A DNA stretch of 64,000 nucleotides from Methylobacter sp. (lineage in GTDB: Bacteria; Pseudomonadota; Gammaproteobacteria; Methylococcales; Methylomonadaceae). The position numbers were made by a program, and so were the translations under genes. The notes under the pieces are model-generated. The model ran no database searches, had not been told where the DNA came from, and saw only the letters and a program-made list of their open reading frames with translations. Every line of letters begins with the position of its first letter. Positions within the stretch are counted from its first letter, which is position 1. The DNA lies in the NCBI GenBank assembly GCA_024636505.1, contig JAGXGY010000023.1, positions 1 through 64,000 of the forward strand, written 5' to 3'. Positions 51,221 to 60,981 of this stretch are shown one piece after another.

Positions 51221-52522
51221 ATGGCTAATCTTATCCCACCCAAAAACGGCAGTGCTATCATCCTAAAAAACGGCAAACTTGTCGTGCCGGATAATCCCAT
51301 TATTCCTTTTATTGAAGGTGACGGTACCGGGCCGGATATTTGGCGTGCCGCCGTTCGCGTTCTGGACGCGGCTGTTGCCAACGCCTATTCCGGGCAAAAA
51401 AAAATTCATTGGATGGAAGTCTACGCAGGAGAAAAAGCCCATCGATTGCTGGATACTTGGCTGCCTGATGAAACCGTCGATGCCTGTAAAAATTATTTGG
51501 TATCGATTAAAGGCCCGCTAACTACGCCGGTAGGCGGCGGTATCAGATCGCTGAACGTGGCTTTGCGTCAGATGCTGGATATGTACGTGTGTTTGCGGCC
51601 GGTAAGATGGTTTAACGGCGTACCGTCGCCGGTCAAAAATCCCGGATCCGTTGATATGGTCATATTTCGGGAAAATACCGAGGACATCTACGCCGGTATC
51701 GAGTTTGAACAAGGCAGCGATGACGTAAAGACTTTTTTAAATCTATTGAAAGAGAATTTTCCCGAGCAATACGCCAAAATCCGTTTTCCGGAAACATCGG
51801 GCATAGGCATAAAGCCAGTGTCGCGAGAGGGTACCGAGCGCCTGATCCGTTCGGCTATTGATTATGCTATTGCCAATAAACGCAAATCGCTGACGATTGT
51901 GCATAAAGGCAATATCATGAAATTTACCGAAGGGGCGTTTCGTCAGTGGGCTTATCAGTTGGCCGAACGCGAATATTCCGAGCATGTCTACACTTGGGGA
52001 CATTGGGAAAAAACCCGCGCCGAGTTTGGCGAAGTTGCAGCAAATAAGGTAAAGGACCAAGCCTTGGCGAAAGGTCTCATTTTAGTTAAAGACAGCATTG
52101 CGGATATTGCCTTGCAGCAAGTGCTGACCCGGCCGGAAGATTTTGACGTGATCGCTACCTTGAATTTGAACGGCGATTATTTATCCGATGCCTTGGCCGC
52201 GCAAGTCGGCGGAATCGGCATTGCTCCCGGCGGCAATATCAACTATCAAACCGGCACCGCTGTTTTTGAAGCCACGCATGGCACAGCACCCAAATACGCT
52301 GATTTGGATAAAGTCAATCCGGGTTCATTAATCTTGTCCGGCGAAATGATGTTGCGCTATATGGGATGGACCAAGGCTGCCGATGCGATCATTGATGCGA
52401 TGGATGCCGCCATTGCCGGTAAACGGGTGACTTATGATTTTGCCCGGCTGATGGAGGGGGCGACACAAGTCAAATGCAGCGAGTTTGCCGATGTATTGAT
52501 TGAAAATTTAAATAAGCAATAA
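51221..52522 (+). CDS. icd: NADP-dependent isocitrate dehydrogenase
   Basis: [73 protein letters not shown]. Confidence 0.95.
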   Translation: MANLIPPKNGSAIILKNGKLVVPDNPIIPFIEGDGTGPDIWRAAVRVLDAAVANAYSGQKKIHWMEVYAGEKAHRLLDTWLPDETVDACKNYLVSIKGPLTTPVGGGIRSLNVALRQMLDMYVCLRPVRWFNGVPSPVKNPGSVDMVIFRENTEDIYAGIEFEQGSDDVKTFLNLLKENFPEQYAKIRFPETSGIGIKPVSREGTERLIRSAIDYAIANKRKSLTIVHKGNIMKFTEGAFRQWAYQLAEREYSEHVYTWGHWEKTRAEFGEVAANKVKDQALAKGLILVKDSIADIALQQVLTRPEDFDVIATLNLNGDYLSDALAAQVGGIGIAPGGNINYQTGTAVFEATHGTAPKYADLDKVNPGSLILSGEMMLRYMGWTKAADAIIDAMDAAIAGKRVTYDFARLMEGATQVKCSEFADVLIENLNKQ

Positions 52523-52639
52523 ATTGTAGCAGCGGTTGCTTAACGCCGAGATAAGCTTAGGTAATGATACCAATAGATGACAGTTGGCTTTAGTCTTATT
52601 ATTGCCAACAGGTCATCAAGCGTATCCGGAGCAGACGTT

Positions 52640-53074
52640 ATGGCAGAAAAAACCAAACGAAAACAAGTCCGCTATGAAAGAAACGACATTGATGCGGTTT
52701 TTAGAAAAACGCCGGTTTTTTTTAACCAGGTGCAGCCGGTTAAGATTATTAATATCAGCAAACAGGGTATTGCCCTCTGCAGCCATCAGGCGTTAAAAAA
52801 AAATCACCACCTTAAAATAATGCTGAGTTTTATCAGGGGTGAAAGTTTTTTTCTTAATGGGCAGGTTGTGCATTCGTTTAATCAGCATAACAATTCCCCG
52901 TATGATGAGTTTATAGAATTATATGCCGGCGCTTTGTCGGTACCTGTTCCGCTGCCTTTTAAATACGGCATCCATTTTGAGAGGAATTACCCGCGATTTA
53001 TGGATTATCTGATTGAATCAGGTTGTAAAAACGGCTTTGAAGTCCAGCGCCGCGATCTCAGTCGGGGGAGGTAA
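52640..53074 (+). CDS. PilZ-domain-like protein
   Basis: RKQVRYERNDIDAVF...VKIINISKQGIALCS...YGIHFE. Confidence 0.65.
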   Translation: MAEKTKRKQVRYERNDIDAVFRKTPVFFNQVQPVKIINISKQGIALCSHQALKKNHHLKIMLSFIRGESFFLNGQVVHSFNQHNNSPYDEFIELYAGALSVPVPLPFKYGIHFERNYPRFMDYLIESGCKNGFEVQRRDLSRGR

Positions 53075-53125
53075 GGATGTTCTTGATTAATCTTTCTTTC
53101 CGGTTTTAGACCTCGGCCTTCAGGC

Positions 53126-53274
53126 CATAACTATCTACACAAGTCATCATAGCCGGACGGGGCAACGCTCCTGCGTGGGAACGCATATGTAAGCATGATG
53201 ACATTCAGTATGGATTCCCACGCAGGAGCATGGGAACCAGACCCGCGACTCTTTAACTTGGGTAGATAGCTATG
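53126..53274. mobile_element. 149-bp MITE-like element
   Basis: TIRs CATAACTATCTACACAAGT / revcomp CATAGCTATCTACCCAAGT (17/19), flanked by 9-bp duplication CCTTCAGGC (53117-53125, 53275-53283). Confidence 0.85.
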
Positions 53275-53469
53275 CCTTCAGGCGGGGAGGTAAGGCTGCT
53301 CTTGATCTGCTTTGTTTTCAGGTATTCCGAATGCTGTTATCCACTTAGGAATGCGCACAAAATAACGTGAGCAAGTTGCCAATAGCGGGAGTGCAGGCTT
53401 GCGCTCCAGCTGAAAATTTACGCCGCGAGTTGTTCAAATTGTTTCATATTCATTCCTTAGCTATTGAAA

Positions 53470-53850
53470 TTAATCTTTACTGCCTAGCAAAGACTTTAGG
53501 TCTGCAAACGGATTGTGAGTAGAAAGCGGGGCGGTCGATTTGTCGGCTGCCGAACTGCCGAAGCGGGTTTCCTCGTATCTTGAATGCTCATTGTCATGGC
53601 AGTAAATACACAATAACTCCCAGTTACTGCCGTCGGATGGGTTGTCGTCGTGGTTATGGTTTTTATGATGCACCGTCAATTCGGTCAGGTTTTTATGATC
53701 GAATTCACGGGTGCAGCGACCGCATACCCACGGGTATAACTTGAGTGCTTGGCCGCGATAAGACTGTTCTCTGAGTTCCTGATTACGTCGTGCATCAGTG
53801 ACGATTTGATTCAGCTTATTTTTATCGGCTTGGTTTTTTCTGACGGTCAT
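53470..53850 (-). CDS. yajD: HNH nuclease YajD-like
   Basis: CGRCTREF...TVHHKNHNHDDNPSDGSNWELLCIYCHDNEHSR. Confidence 0.85.
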   Translation of the reverse strand: MTVRKNQADKNKLNQIVTDARRNQELREQSYRGQALKLYPWVCGRCTREFDHKNLTELTVHHKNHNHDDNPSDGSNWELLCIYCHDNEHSRYEETRFGSSAADKSTAPLSTHNPFADLKSLLGSKD

Positions 53851-53965
53851 AAAATATCTTCTGTAATAGTGGAAATTCGCGCTAGACTTATACAACTAAA
53901 TTTTAACAGAAAAACAGTAAAGAACAGAAACCGACCTTTGTCCGGACGAAGGTTAACAGCTGATT

Positions 53966-54748
53966 TTGAAAAATAAAACCTTAAGGTGGCGTGTGGACAA
54001 ACGAACATTTACCAATCGACTGATCGTTCTCGATACCGAAACGACCGGATTAAATCCGCAGGAAGGGCATAGAATTATTGAAATCGGCTGTGTGGAGTTG
54101 GTTAACCGTCGCTTAACGGGCAAGCGTTTTCATACCTATATCAATCCACAGCGGATTATTGATGACGGCGCCATTGAGGTTCATGGTATTACTAATCAGT
54201 TTTTAGAGGATAAACCCTGTTTTGCGGATATTGTTAAGGATTTTATTGCGTTTATTCAGCAGGGTGAGCTGGTTATTCATAATGCGCCGTTTGATGTCGG
54301 TTTTATTAATTATGAGTTTTCACGGCTGAAAAACCAGGCCGGAACGGTCGCCGATTACAGCGAAGTATTCGACACGCTGACCTATGCCAGAAAAAAACAT
54401 CCGGGACAGCGCAATAGTCTGGATGCATTGTGTAAGCGTTATGGTATCGATAACAGCCATCGGGATTTACATGGCGCCTTGCTGGATGCTGAAATTCTGG
54501 CCGATGTGTTTTTATTGATGACCGGCGGGCAGTCTTCGTTGCTGGATGAAGTGCAGGGAAAGGCTGATGGAATGACCACGCATAGCGCGGTTAAGTATTT
54601 GTCGACGGATCGTGCCGCCTTAAAAGTCATCGCTTGTACGGAACAGGAATTAAACGCCCATCAACAGCGCCTGGAGGCTATTGAAAAAGCCTCAGGCACT
54701 TGTCTCTGGAACGTAGGGGCGACCGGCGGGTCGCCCACAGAAATGTAG
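53966..54748 (+). CDS. dnaQ: DNA polymerase III epsilon subunit
   Basis: RLIVLDTETTGLNPQEGHRIIEIGCVELVNR; VIHNAPFDVGFINYE; HGALLDAEILADVFL. Confidence 0.93.
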   Translation: MKNKTLRWRVDKRTFTNRLIVLDTETTGLNPQEGHRIIEIGCVELVNRRLTGKRFHTYINPQRIIDDGAIEVHGITNQFLEDKPCFADIVKDFIAFIQQGELVIHNAPFDVGFINYEFSRLKNQAGTVADYSEVFDTLTYARKKHPGQRNSLDALCKRYGIDNSHRDLHGALLDAEILADVFLLMTGGQSSLLDEVQGKADGMTTHSAVKYLSTDRAALKVIACTEQELNAHQQRLEAIEKASGTCLWNVGATGGSPTEM

Positions 54749-54790
54749 GGTTAAAAAGCGCGAATAAATTCGCGCCCATAACGTTGCAGA

Positions 54791-56584
54791 TTACTCTTCA
54801 GATTTCGGCTTTGCCCGTCTGGAGGTTGAACCTACCCTTTTTTTGCTTTTGTCCGCTTTTTTAGCATCGTCGTCTTTCGCCGATTTTTTAGCGCCTTCAT
54901 CCATTTTGGATATGTTAAGTTGCTGGCCGACTACCCTGACTTTTTTCAATTCCTGAAATAATTCCTTTGGTATGCCTGCCGGTAACTCAACGGTGCTGTA
55001 GTCGTCCTGAATTCTAATGCGGGCGATATGGTCGCCGTCAATCCCCGTTTCATTGGCTATGGCACCCACAATATTGCCGGGTTTTACGCCGTGATTGTGG
55101 CCGACTTCAATACGGTAGGTTTCCATTTCAATATCAGCTCCGCCGAATGCACGTTTTGGTTTGCGTTCTTTTTGCGGTCTGTCGGATCTGTCGGATCGTG
55201 AAGATCTGTCATCCCTGGATGGCCGATCATCACGGCTATCTTTAGCTCTTTTAGGCAGATTTTGCATTAACAAAGGCGTGTCGCCTTGCACCAGTTTTGC
55301 CAGTGCGGCTGCTATTTCCAGCGCGGTAACATTGTGTTCTTGTTGGAATTGTTCGATCAGTTGATTGAAGAAGCTCAGTTCTTCGGCGGCCAGCGTATCG
55401 GAAATGTTCTGTTTAAAGCGGGCAATACGTTTGTTGTTAATGACCTCAGTTGAAGGCAAGCCCATTTCTTCAACTTTTTGCTTGGTCGCTCTTTCAATAT
55501 TGGCCAGCAGATTTCTTTCTCTGGGGGCAATAAACAAAATCGCGTCGCCGGTACGACCTGCGCGGCCTGTTCTGCCGATACGGTGAACATAAGATTCGGT
55601 ATCGTAAGGAACGTCATAGTTAACGACGTGAGTGATGCGGTCTACATCCAGCCCGCGTGCAGCAACGTCAGTGGCAATTAGAATATCCAGTTTGCCGTTT
55701 TTTAGATGGGCAATAGCCCGTTCACGCAAGGATTGAGACATGTCGCCGTTAATCGCAGCAGCCGAATAACCGCGCGCTTCCAGCTTTTCTGCCAGTTCAA
55801 CCGTTGCGGTTTTGGTTCTGACGAAAATAATCATGCCGTCAAAGGTTTCGGCTTCCAGAATGCGGGTTAGCGCGTCCAGTTTATGTACGCCGCTGACCAT
55901 CCAATAGCGTTGGCGGATGTTTTCAGCCGATGCAGTGGTCACCTTAATAGTGACATGTTCAGGCTCATTGAGGTATTGCTGAGCGATTTTACGGATAATC
56001 GAAGGCATAGTCGCAGAAAATAAGGCGATTTGTCTTTGTTTTGGAATTTGCTCAAGAATCCATTCCACATCATCAATAAAGCCCATGCGCAGCATTTCAT
56101 CGGCTTCGTCAAGTACCAGAAAGCTGAGCCCTTTCAGATTTAGCGTACCTTTGCGCATGTGATCCATCACCCGGCCCGGCGTACCGACAACCACATGAGC
56201 GCCGCGTTTTAACTGACGTAACTGGGTGCTGTAATCCTGTCCGCCGTAGATAGGCAGAACATGGAAACCTTTCAAATGCGAGGCATAACGTTGAAACGCT
56301 TCTGCCACCTGAATGGCCAGTTCGCGGGTTGGCGCCAGTACCAGCACTTGCGGGTCTTTTTGCTTCAGGTCGATGAGCGATAAAATCGGTAAGGCAAAAG
56401 CGGCGGTTTTGCCGGTTCCTGTTTGTGCTTGTCCCAGAACGTCTTTGCCTTGCAGTAGCAGTGGGATGGTTTGTGCTTGTATGGGTGAAGGTGTTTCATA
56501 ACCGACATCTTTCAGTGCCTTTAGCACCGGTTCAATCAGAGCTAAATCACTAAAAGAGGGTAATGTAGAAACATCATTGGACAT
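54791..56584 (-). CDS. deaD: DEAD-box RNA helicase (DeaD/CsdA-like)
   Basis: AQTGTGKTAAF, VLDEADEMLRMGF, SATMP, HRIGRTGRAGRTG; C-terminal RNA-binding domain. Confidence 0.92.
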   Translation of the reverse strand: MSNDVSTLPSFSDLALIEPVLKALKDVGYETPSPIQAQTIPLLLQGKDVLGQAQTGTGKTAAFALPILSLIDLKQKDPQVLVLAPTRELAIQVAEAFQRYASHLKGFHVLPIYGGQDYSTQLRQLKRGAHVVVGTPGRVMDHMRKGTLNLKGLSFLVLDEADEMLRMGFIDDVEWILEQIPKQRQIALFSATMPSIIRKIAQQYLNEPEHVTIKVTTASAENIRQRYWMVSGVHKLDALTRILEAETFDGMIIFVRTKTATVELAEKLEARGYSAAAINGDMSQSLRERAIAHLKNGKLDILIATDVAARGLDVDRITHVVNYDVPYDTESYVHRIGRTGRAGRTGDAILFIAPRERNLLANIERATKQKVEEMGLPSTEVINNKRIARFKQNISDTLAAEELSFFNQLIEQFQQEHNVTALEIAAALAKLVQGDTPLLMQNLPKRAKDSRDDRPSRDDRSSRSDRSDRPQKERKPKRAFGGADIEMETYRIEVGHNHGVKPGNIVGAIANETGIDGDHIARIRIQDDYSTVELPAGIPKELFQELKKVRVVGQQLNISKMDEGAKKSAKDDDAKKADKSKKRVGSTSRRAKPKSEE

Positions 56585-56716
56585 GGATTTACCTGTTGTA
56601 GATATAGAATGCGCGTAAGCGCGGGGGAATGTGTTTGTATATCAGGGCATTATAACCCACTATGTGAATATGTGTATAAAAATTAAGGCTACCAACCCAA
56701 GGCGGGACAATTTTAC

Positions 56717-56745
56717 AGATAACATCCCTTTTAGGGATGTTATCT
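56717..56745. terminator. Stem-loop AGATAACATCCC-TTTTA-GGGATGTTATCT
   Basis: 12-bp perfect stem in the deaD/57036 intergenic region. Confidence 0.5.
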
Positions 56746-57035
56746 GTTCCATGGACAGGCCATTAGGTATTTATACTAATTGTAACCGTCAGTAAAGCGA
56801 GAAACAATCAACGCTAACGAAAGCAGCGCAATTGGAATGTTAGTCGTTATTATTTTTATAGGTGTGTCTCCCTACACTCGGTCTGGGGTGCAAAGGATGT
56901 TTTTAGACTACCCAAACCGGCTATAGTAGCCTAGTATTAAGTCGGTATTGCCATTCGGCTTCGTAGATTTGAGCGCAAATTATGACGATTGGAAGATTAT
57001 TTCAACATATAAAAAACAATTAGGAATGCAATACA

Positions 57036-57455
57036 ATGAAAAATAAAACAAAATATTCTCCGGTAATAGGATTTGCTTTACTGCTTGGCGTTGTCGGGCA
57101 GGCAATATTCCCCCCTGTCGCGATTGCTGCCCCTTTAGTCGATCAGGATCAATCGCTTGGCGGTTTGTCAGCACATGGTGTTGGAGCTGAAAGAAAACAT
57201 ATTGCCATGGTCGAGACGCAAGGCATTGATACGGTATTGGACATACCGTTACGTCTGGGAGGATTTGCGGCAACACTAATTGGCACAGGCCTTTTTATCG
57301 GCACAAGCCCTATTACCGGCTTGATGACGGCATTACATCCACATAATGCCATACTAAAAGCGGCGGATTTTCTGGTAGTCAGGCCGGGTAACTACACTTT
57401 TGTTAGGCCCAGTGGTGACTTTGATTTTGATTCACGATCTGACGATGAAAAATAA
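57036..57455 (+). CDS. Hypothetical secreted/membrane protein
   Basis: Signal peptide and Gly-rich TM segment LGGFAATLIGTGLFIGTSPITGLMTAL. Confidence 0.5.
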   Translation: MKNKTKYSPVIGFALLLGVVGQAIFPPVAIAAPLVDQDQSLGGLSAHGVGAERKHIAMVETQGIDTVLDIPLRLGGFAATLIGTGLFIGTSPITGLMTALHPHNAILKAADFLVVRPGNYTFVRPSGDFDFDSRSDDEK

Positions 57456-57608
57456 CCAGCTTAGGCTATAGTTATAGTCGATGTCATTAACGTAGAGTGA
57501 CTTGTTTGTATTTAATTAATAGGCTTCAAAATTTAAATGCAAGTTATTCTTCAATAATCCGATTAAAATAAATCGCCTTAATGCAAGACAATTGATGAGA
57601 GCCTATCC

Positions 57609-59015
57609 ATGGAATTAAAAACAAGAATGCAAGGTTTTGGCTGGTCCAAAGCCGAAATAAATATGGATAATAAAGCGACTAAAACAGGCCAGCTCAATGA
57701 AAAACCGGATCAAGCTTTTGCGCCACTGTCACTAAAAATACTTTCCCCGGTGGAGTTGGCGCTTAAAGAGGCTATACATTCCAAGTTGCTTGATATTCTT
57801 GATTTGTCGTTGATCAGCGGCATAGAAGAGAAAGAAGCCAGAAAACAGATTCGGGCGGTTGTTCAAAAATTAATCGACGAAGAATCCCTGCCTTTAAATA
57901 CCCAGACCCGGCATCAAATCATTAAGGAAATTGAAGATGATGTACTGGGGCTTGGGCCTTTGGAAGCCTTGTTGTACGACCCGACCATTGCCGATATTCT
58001 GGTTAACGGCTACAAAAGAATATATGTCGAACGTTTCGGCAAGCTGGAATTAACCCCGGTCAGATTTAACGACAACAATCATCTGATGAAAATTATCGAC
58101 CGGATTGTGTCAAAGATTGGCCGCCGGATTGATGAATCATCGCCGATGGTAGATGCCAGATTACAGGACGGTTCGCGGGTAAACGCCATTATTCCTCCGT
58201 TAGCGCTGGACGGTCCTTCCCTGTCGATTAGACGCTTTGCCGTCGATAAAATGGCGCTGGATGATCTGGTAGTCAGGGGGGCCCTAACCGATTACATGGC
58301 GGAGTTTCTCAAAAACACGACCAAGGCCAAACTGAATATACTGATTTCGGGGGGGACAGGCTCGGGTAAAACCACGATGTTGAACGCCATCTCAAATTTC
58401 ATTCCCAGCAATGAAAGAGTCATCACCCTGGAAGATTCCGCCGAGTTACAGCTACAGCTGCCCCATGTTTTACGCCTGGAAACCCGACTGGCAAATGTTG
58501 AAGGCAAGGGCGAAGTCACCTTGCGCGATTTGGTGCGTAACAGCCTGAGAATGCGACCGGATCGTATCGTGATCGGCGAAGTCAGAAGCGGCGAGGCCTT
58601 CGATATGCTGCAGGCGATGAATACCGGACATGAAGGCTCACTGACCACCGTCCATGCCAATAATCCCAGAGATGCGCTGGCGCGTCTGGAGAATATGGTT
58701 TCCATGGCGGGACTGGATATGCCGGCTAAGGCGATTAGAAAACAGATAGTCTCGGCCATTCACATTATTATTCAACTGAGCCGACTCGAAGATGGCAGCA
58801 GGCGGATCGTCAGCATCCAGGAAGTCGACGGCATGGAAGGCGACGTGATTACCTTAACTGAAATCTTTAAATACCACAGACGCGGCATAGACGAAAAAGG
58901 CGTTGTCCTGGGGCAATATTGTTCAACAGGACTGATTCCCAAATGCATGGCCAATTTCAAACAACGAGGGCTCAACGCAGATCTGGCCATTTTTACCCAT
59001 AATCTCAGTGAATAA
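57609..59015 (+). CDS. tadA: TadA/CpaF secretion ATPase
   Basis: ILISGGTGSGKTTMLNAISNFIPSNERVITLEDSAELQL; MNTGHEGSLTTVHANNPRDAL. Confidence 0.95.
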   Translation: MELKTRMQGFGWSKAEINMDNKATKTGQLNEKPDQAFAPLSLKILSPVELALKEAIHSKLLDILDLSLISGIEEKEARKQIRAVVQKLIDEESLPLNTQTRHQIIKEIEDDVLGLGPLEALLYDPTIADILVNGYKRIYVERFGKLELTPVRFNDNNHLMKIIDRIVSKIGRRIDESSPMVDARLQDGSRVNAIIPPLALDGPSLSIRRFAVDKMALDDLVVRGALTDYMAEFLKNTTKAKLNILISGGTGSGKTTMLNAISNFIPSNERVITLEDSAELQLQLPHVLRLETRLANVEGKGEVTLRDLVRNSLRMRPDRIVIGEVRSGEAFDMLQAMNTGHEGSLTTVHANNPRDALARLENMVSMAGLDMPAKAIRKQIVSAIHIIIQLSRLEDGSRRIVSIQEVDGMEGDVITLTEIFKYHRRGIDEKGVVLGQYCSTGLIPKCMANFKQRGLNADLAIFTHNLSE

Positions 59016-59027
59016 CAGGAGAACGAT

Positions 59028-60002
59028 ATGACCAGTGATATGGTGACACTATTTGTTGGCTTAGTCTTTTTAACAGTCTTGGTGGCCTCGCAAATTCTGG
59101 TGTTGCCGACCTTGGGAACCAGTCGGGCAGACAGCCGTAAACTGAAACAACGGCTGGAAGGTGTGATTCTGGCGCATGGCGATTCTGACGCCTCGATTAT
59201 CAAAGCAAAATATCTTAAACGCTTGGGGCCTGTTGAACGCAGCCTTGAGCGTTTTCCCGGTATGGGCGCATTAAAAACATTGCTGGACCAGTCCGGAAAA
59301 CAGCAAATGGCTTATCGCTTTGCCTTAATGTTATTACTGTTGGCCGCCGGTATCGCGTCAATAGTGTGGCTGTACTCGCATCAGCCGATATTCACTCTGG
59401 GTGCGTTCATTTTTGCCGCCGCCTTACCGATCGTCTGGCTAAAAAAACAAAGAACCAAACGCCTGGACAAGTTTGAAGAGCAACTGCCCGAAGCCTTGCA
59501 AATGATGTCCAGAGCCTTGCGCACCGGCTATCCGTTTGTCGAATGCATGAAAATAGTCTCCACCGAAATGAGCGAACCTATCAGTCAGGAATTTGGCATG
59601 ACCTATGAGGAAATCAATTACGGCCGCGATATTGAAGTGGCGTTTGCGTTGATGATAGAGCGGGTACCCAGCCTCAGTTTAATCGCGATGAGCACCGCAA
59701 TTATTATCCAGCGGGAAACCGGCGGCAATCTTGCCGAGGTGCTGTTAAAAATCAGCGCGGTACTCAGCGGGCGTTTTAAATTGCAACGCCGCATCAAAAC
59801 ACTGTCGGCAGACGGCATATTCTCGGCCTGGATTTTGCTGTTATTGCCAATGGCTTTATTTGCCATATTGAACCTGATGGGGCCGGATTACTTTAAGCCG
59901 GTCTATGATTCGCCCGATAGAATGATGTATCTCTATGTCTTTATGGGCCTGGAGTTGGTCGCCGCTTTCTGGATACGGCTGATTATTACTATTGACGCCT
60001 GA
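59028..60002 (+). CDS. tadB: TadB-like type II secretion F protein
   Basis: EEQLPEALQMMSRALRTGYPFVECMKIVSTEMSEPISQEFGMTYEEINYGRDIEVAF. Confidence 0.92.
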   Translation: MTSDMVTLFVGLVFLTVLVASQILVLPTLGTSRADSRKLKQRLEGVILAHGDSDASIIKAKYLKRLGPVERSLERFPGMGALKTLLDQSGKQQMAYRFALMLLLLAAGIASIVWLYSHQPIFTLGAFIFAAALPIVWLKKQRTKRLDKFEEQLPEALQMMSRALRTGYPFVECMKIVSTEMSEPISQEFGMTYEEINYGRDIEVAFALMIERVPSLSLIAMSTAIIIQRETGGNLAEVLLKISAVLSGRFKLQRRIKTLSADGIFSAWILLLLPMALFAILNLMGPDYFKPVYDSPDRMMYLYVFMGLELVAAFWIRLIITIDA

Positions 60003-60012
60003 GGTAACGTGA

Positions 60013-60957
60013 ATGGACTTTTTGATGCAATTGTTGACAGGGCTGATGGCTAGTCAGTGGGGCGTAGTGTTGATGGTGTCCGGCGCCGTTTTTATTTTTG
60101 CGTTGGCGCTGATGTCGTTATTCGATGATTTTTTTAATCCGGTACGCTCCCGTTTTAAGCGGGAAATCAATGCCGATGCAATGTCGACAACCGATACCAA
60201 CGATTTATCGGACAAGCTCCGTAAATATAATAATCTGTTCACGCCTTCCGATAAATCATTATTGCAAAGAACCACCATGCGCCTTCATTATGGCGGTTTT
60301 CATGCTAGGAACAGTTTATTGCATTATTATGCGATACGCATGCTGTTAATGATTTCATTGCCCTTGTTAGCGCTGATAGTCACGGGATTTATTCCGGGCA
60401 TAAAGACTATGATCATCGGTCAATCCCTATTAGTCGCGCTCGCAGTCGGTTATATGGCGCCCAGTTTTATATTGGATAGAATCATTGTCAACAGACAGAA
60501 AACCATTCGCCGGGCTTTTCCCGATGCGCTTGATTTACTGGTGGTCTGTTCCGAGGCGGGCTTAAGCCTGGATGCGGCGATACAAAAAGTCACCACCGAA
60601 CTCAGCATCAGCCAGCCGGTATTGGCTGACGAACTGGATATTGTGATTGACGAGACCCGTGCCGGTATTGATCGGCATAAAGCCTTGCAAAGACTGGTTG
60701 ACAGAACCGGGGTGGAAGACGTCAAAGGCTTGGTGTCCGCGCTGTCGCAAAGTATGCGTTTTGGCACCAGTATTGTCGAGACCCTCAAGGTCTATTCCGA
60801 AGAACTCAGGGACAAAAGAACCCAGGCCGCCGAAGCCGTGGCCGCAAAAATCGGCACCAAGCTGATCTTCCCCTTGGCGGTTTGTTTATTGCCGGCGTTT
60901 TTGCTGGTCGTGATGGCGCCAGCCCTGATTATATTTAAAAAAATGGGCTCTATGTGA
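60013..60957 (+). CDS. tadC: TadC-like type II secretion F protein
   Basis: AFPDALDLLVVCSEAGLSLDAAIQKV; LVSALSQSMRFGTSIVETLKVYSEELRDKR. Confidence 0.92.
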   Translation: MDFLMQLLTGLMASQWGVVLMVSGAVFIFALALMSLFDDFFNPVRSRFKREINADAMSTTDTNDLSDKLRKYNNLFTPSDKSLLQRTTMRLHYGGFHARNSLLHYYAIRMLLMISLPLLALIVTGFIPGIKTMIIGQSLLVALAVGYMAPSFILDRIIVNRQKTIRRAFPDALDLLVVCSEAGLSLDAAIQKVTTELSISQPVLADELDIVIDETRAGIDRHKALQRLVDRTGVEDVKGLVSALSQSMRFGTSIVETLKVYSEELRDKRTQAAEAVAAKIGTKLIFPLAVCLLPAFLLVVMAPALIIFKKMGSM

Positions 60958-60981
60958 AAGGCAAAATAGTAGGAGCAGGCC

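Noticed and set aside
56860-56960. Possible riboswitch before the 57036 ORF
   Set aside because: Some conserved-looking GCAAAG/CCAAACC text, but the arrangement does not match the c-di-GMP-I consensus as I know it.
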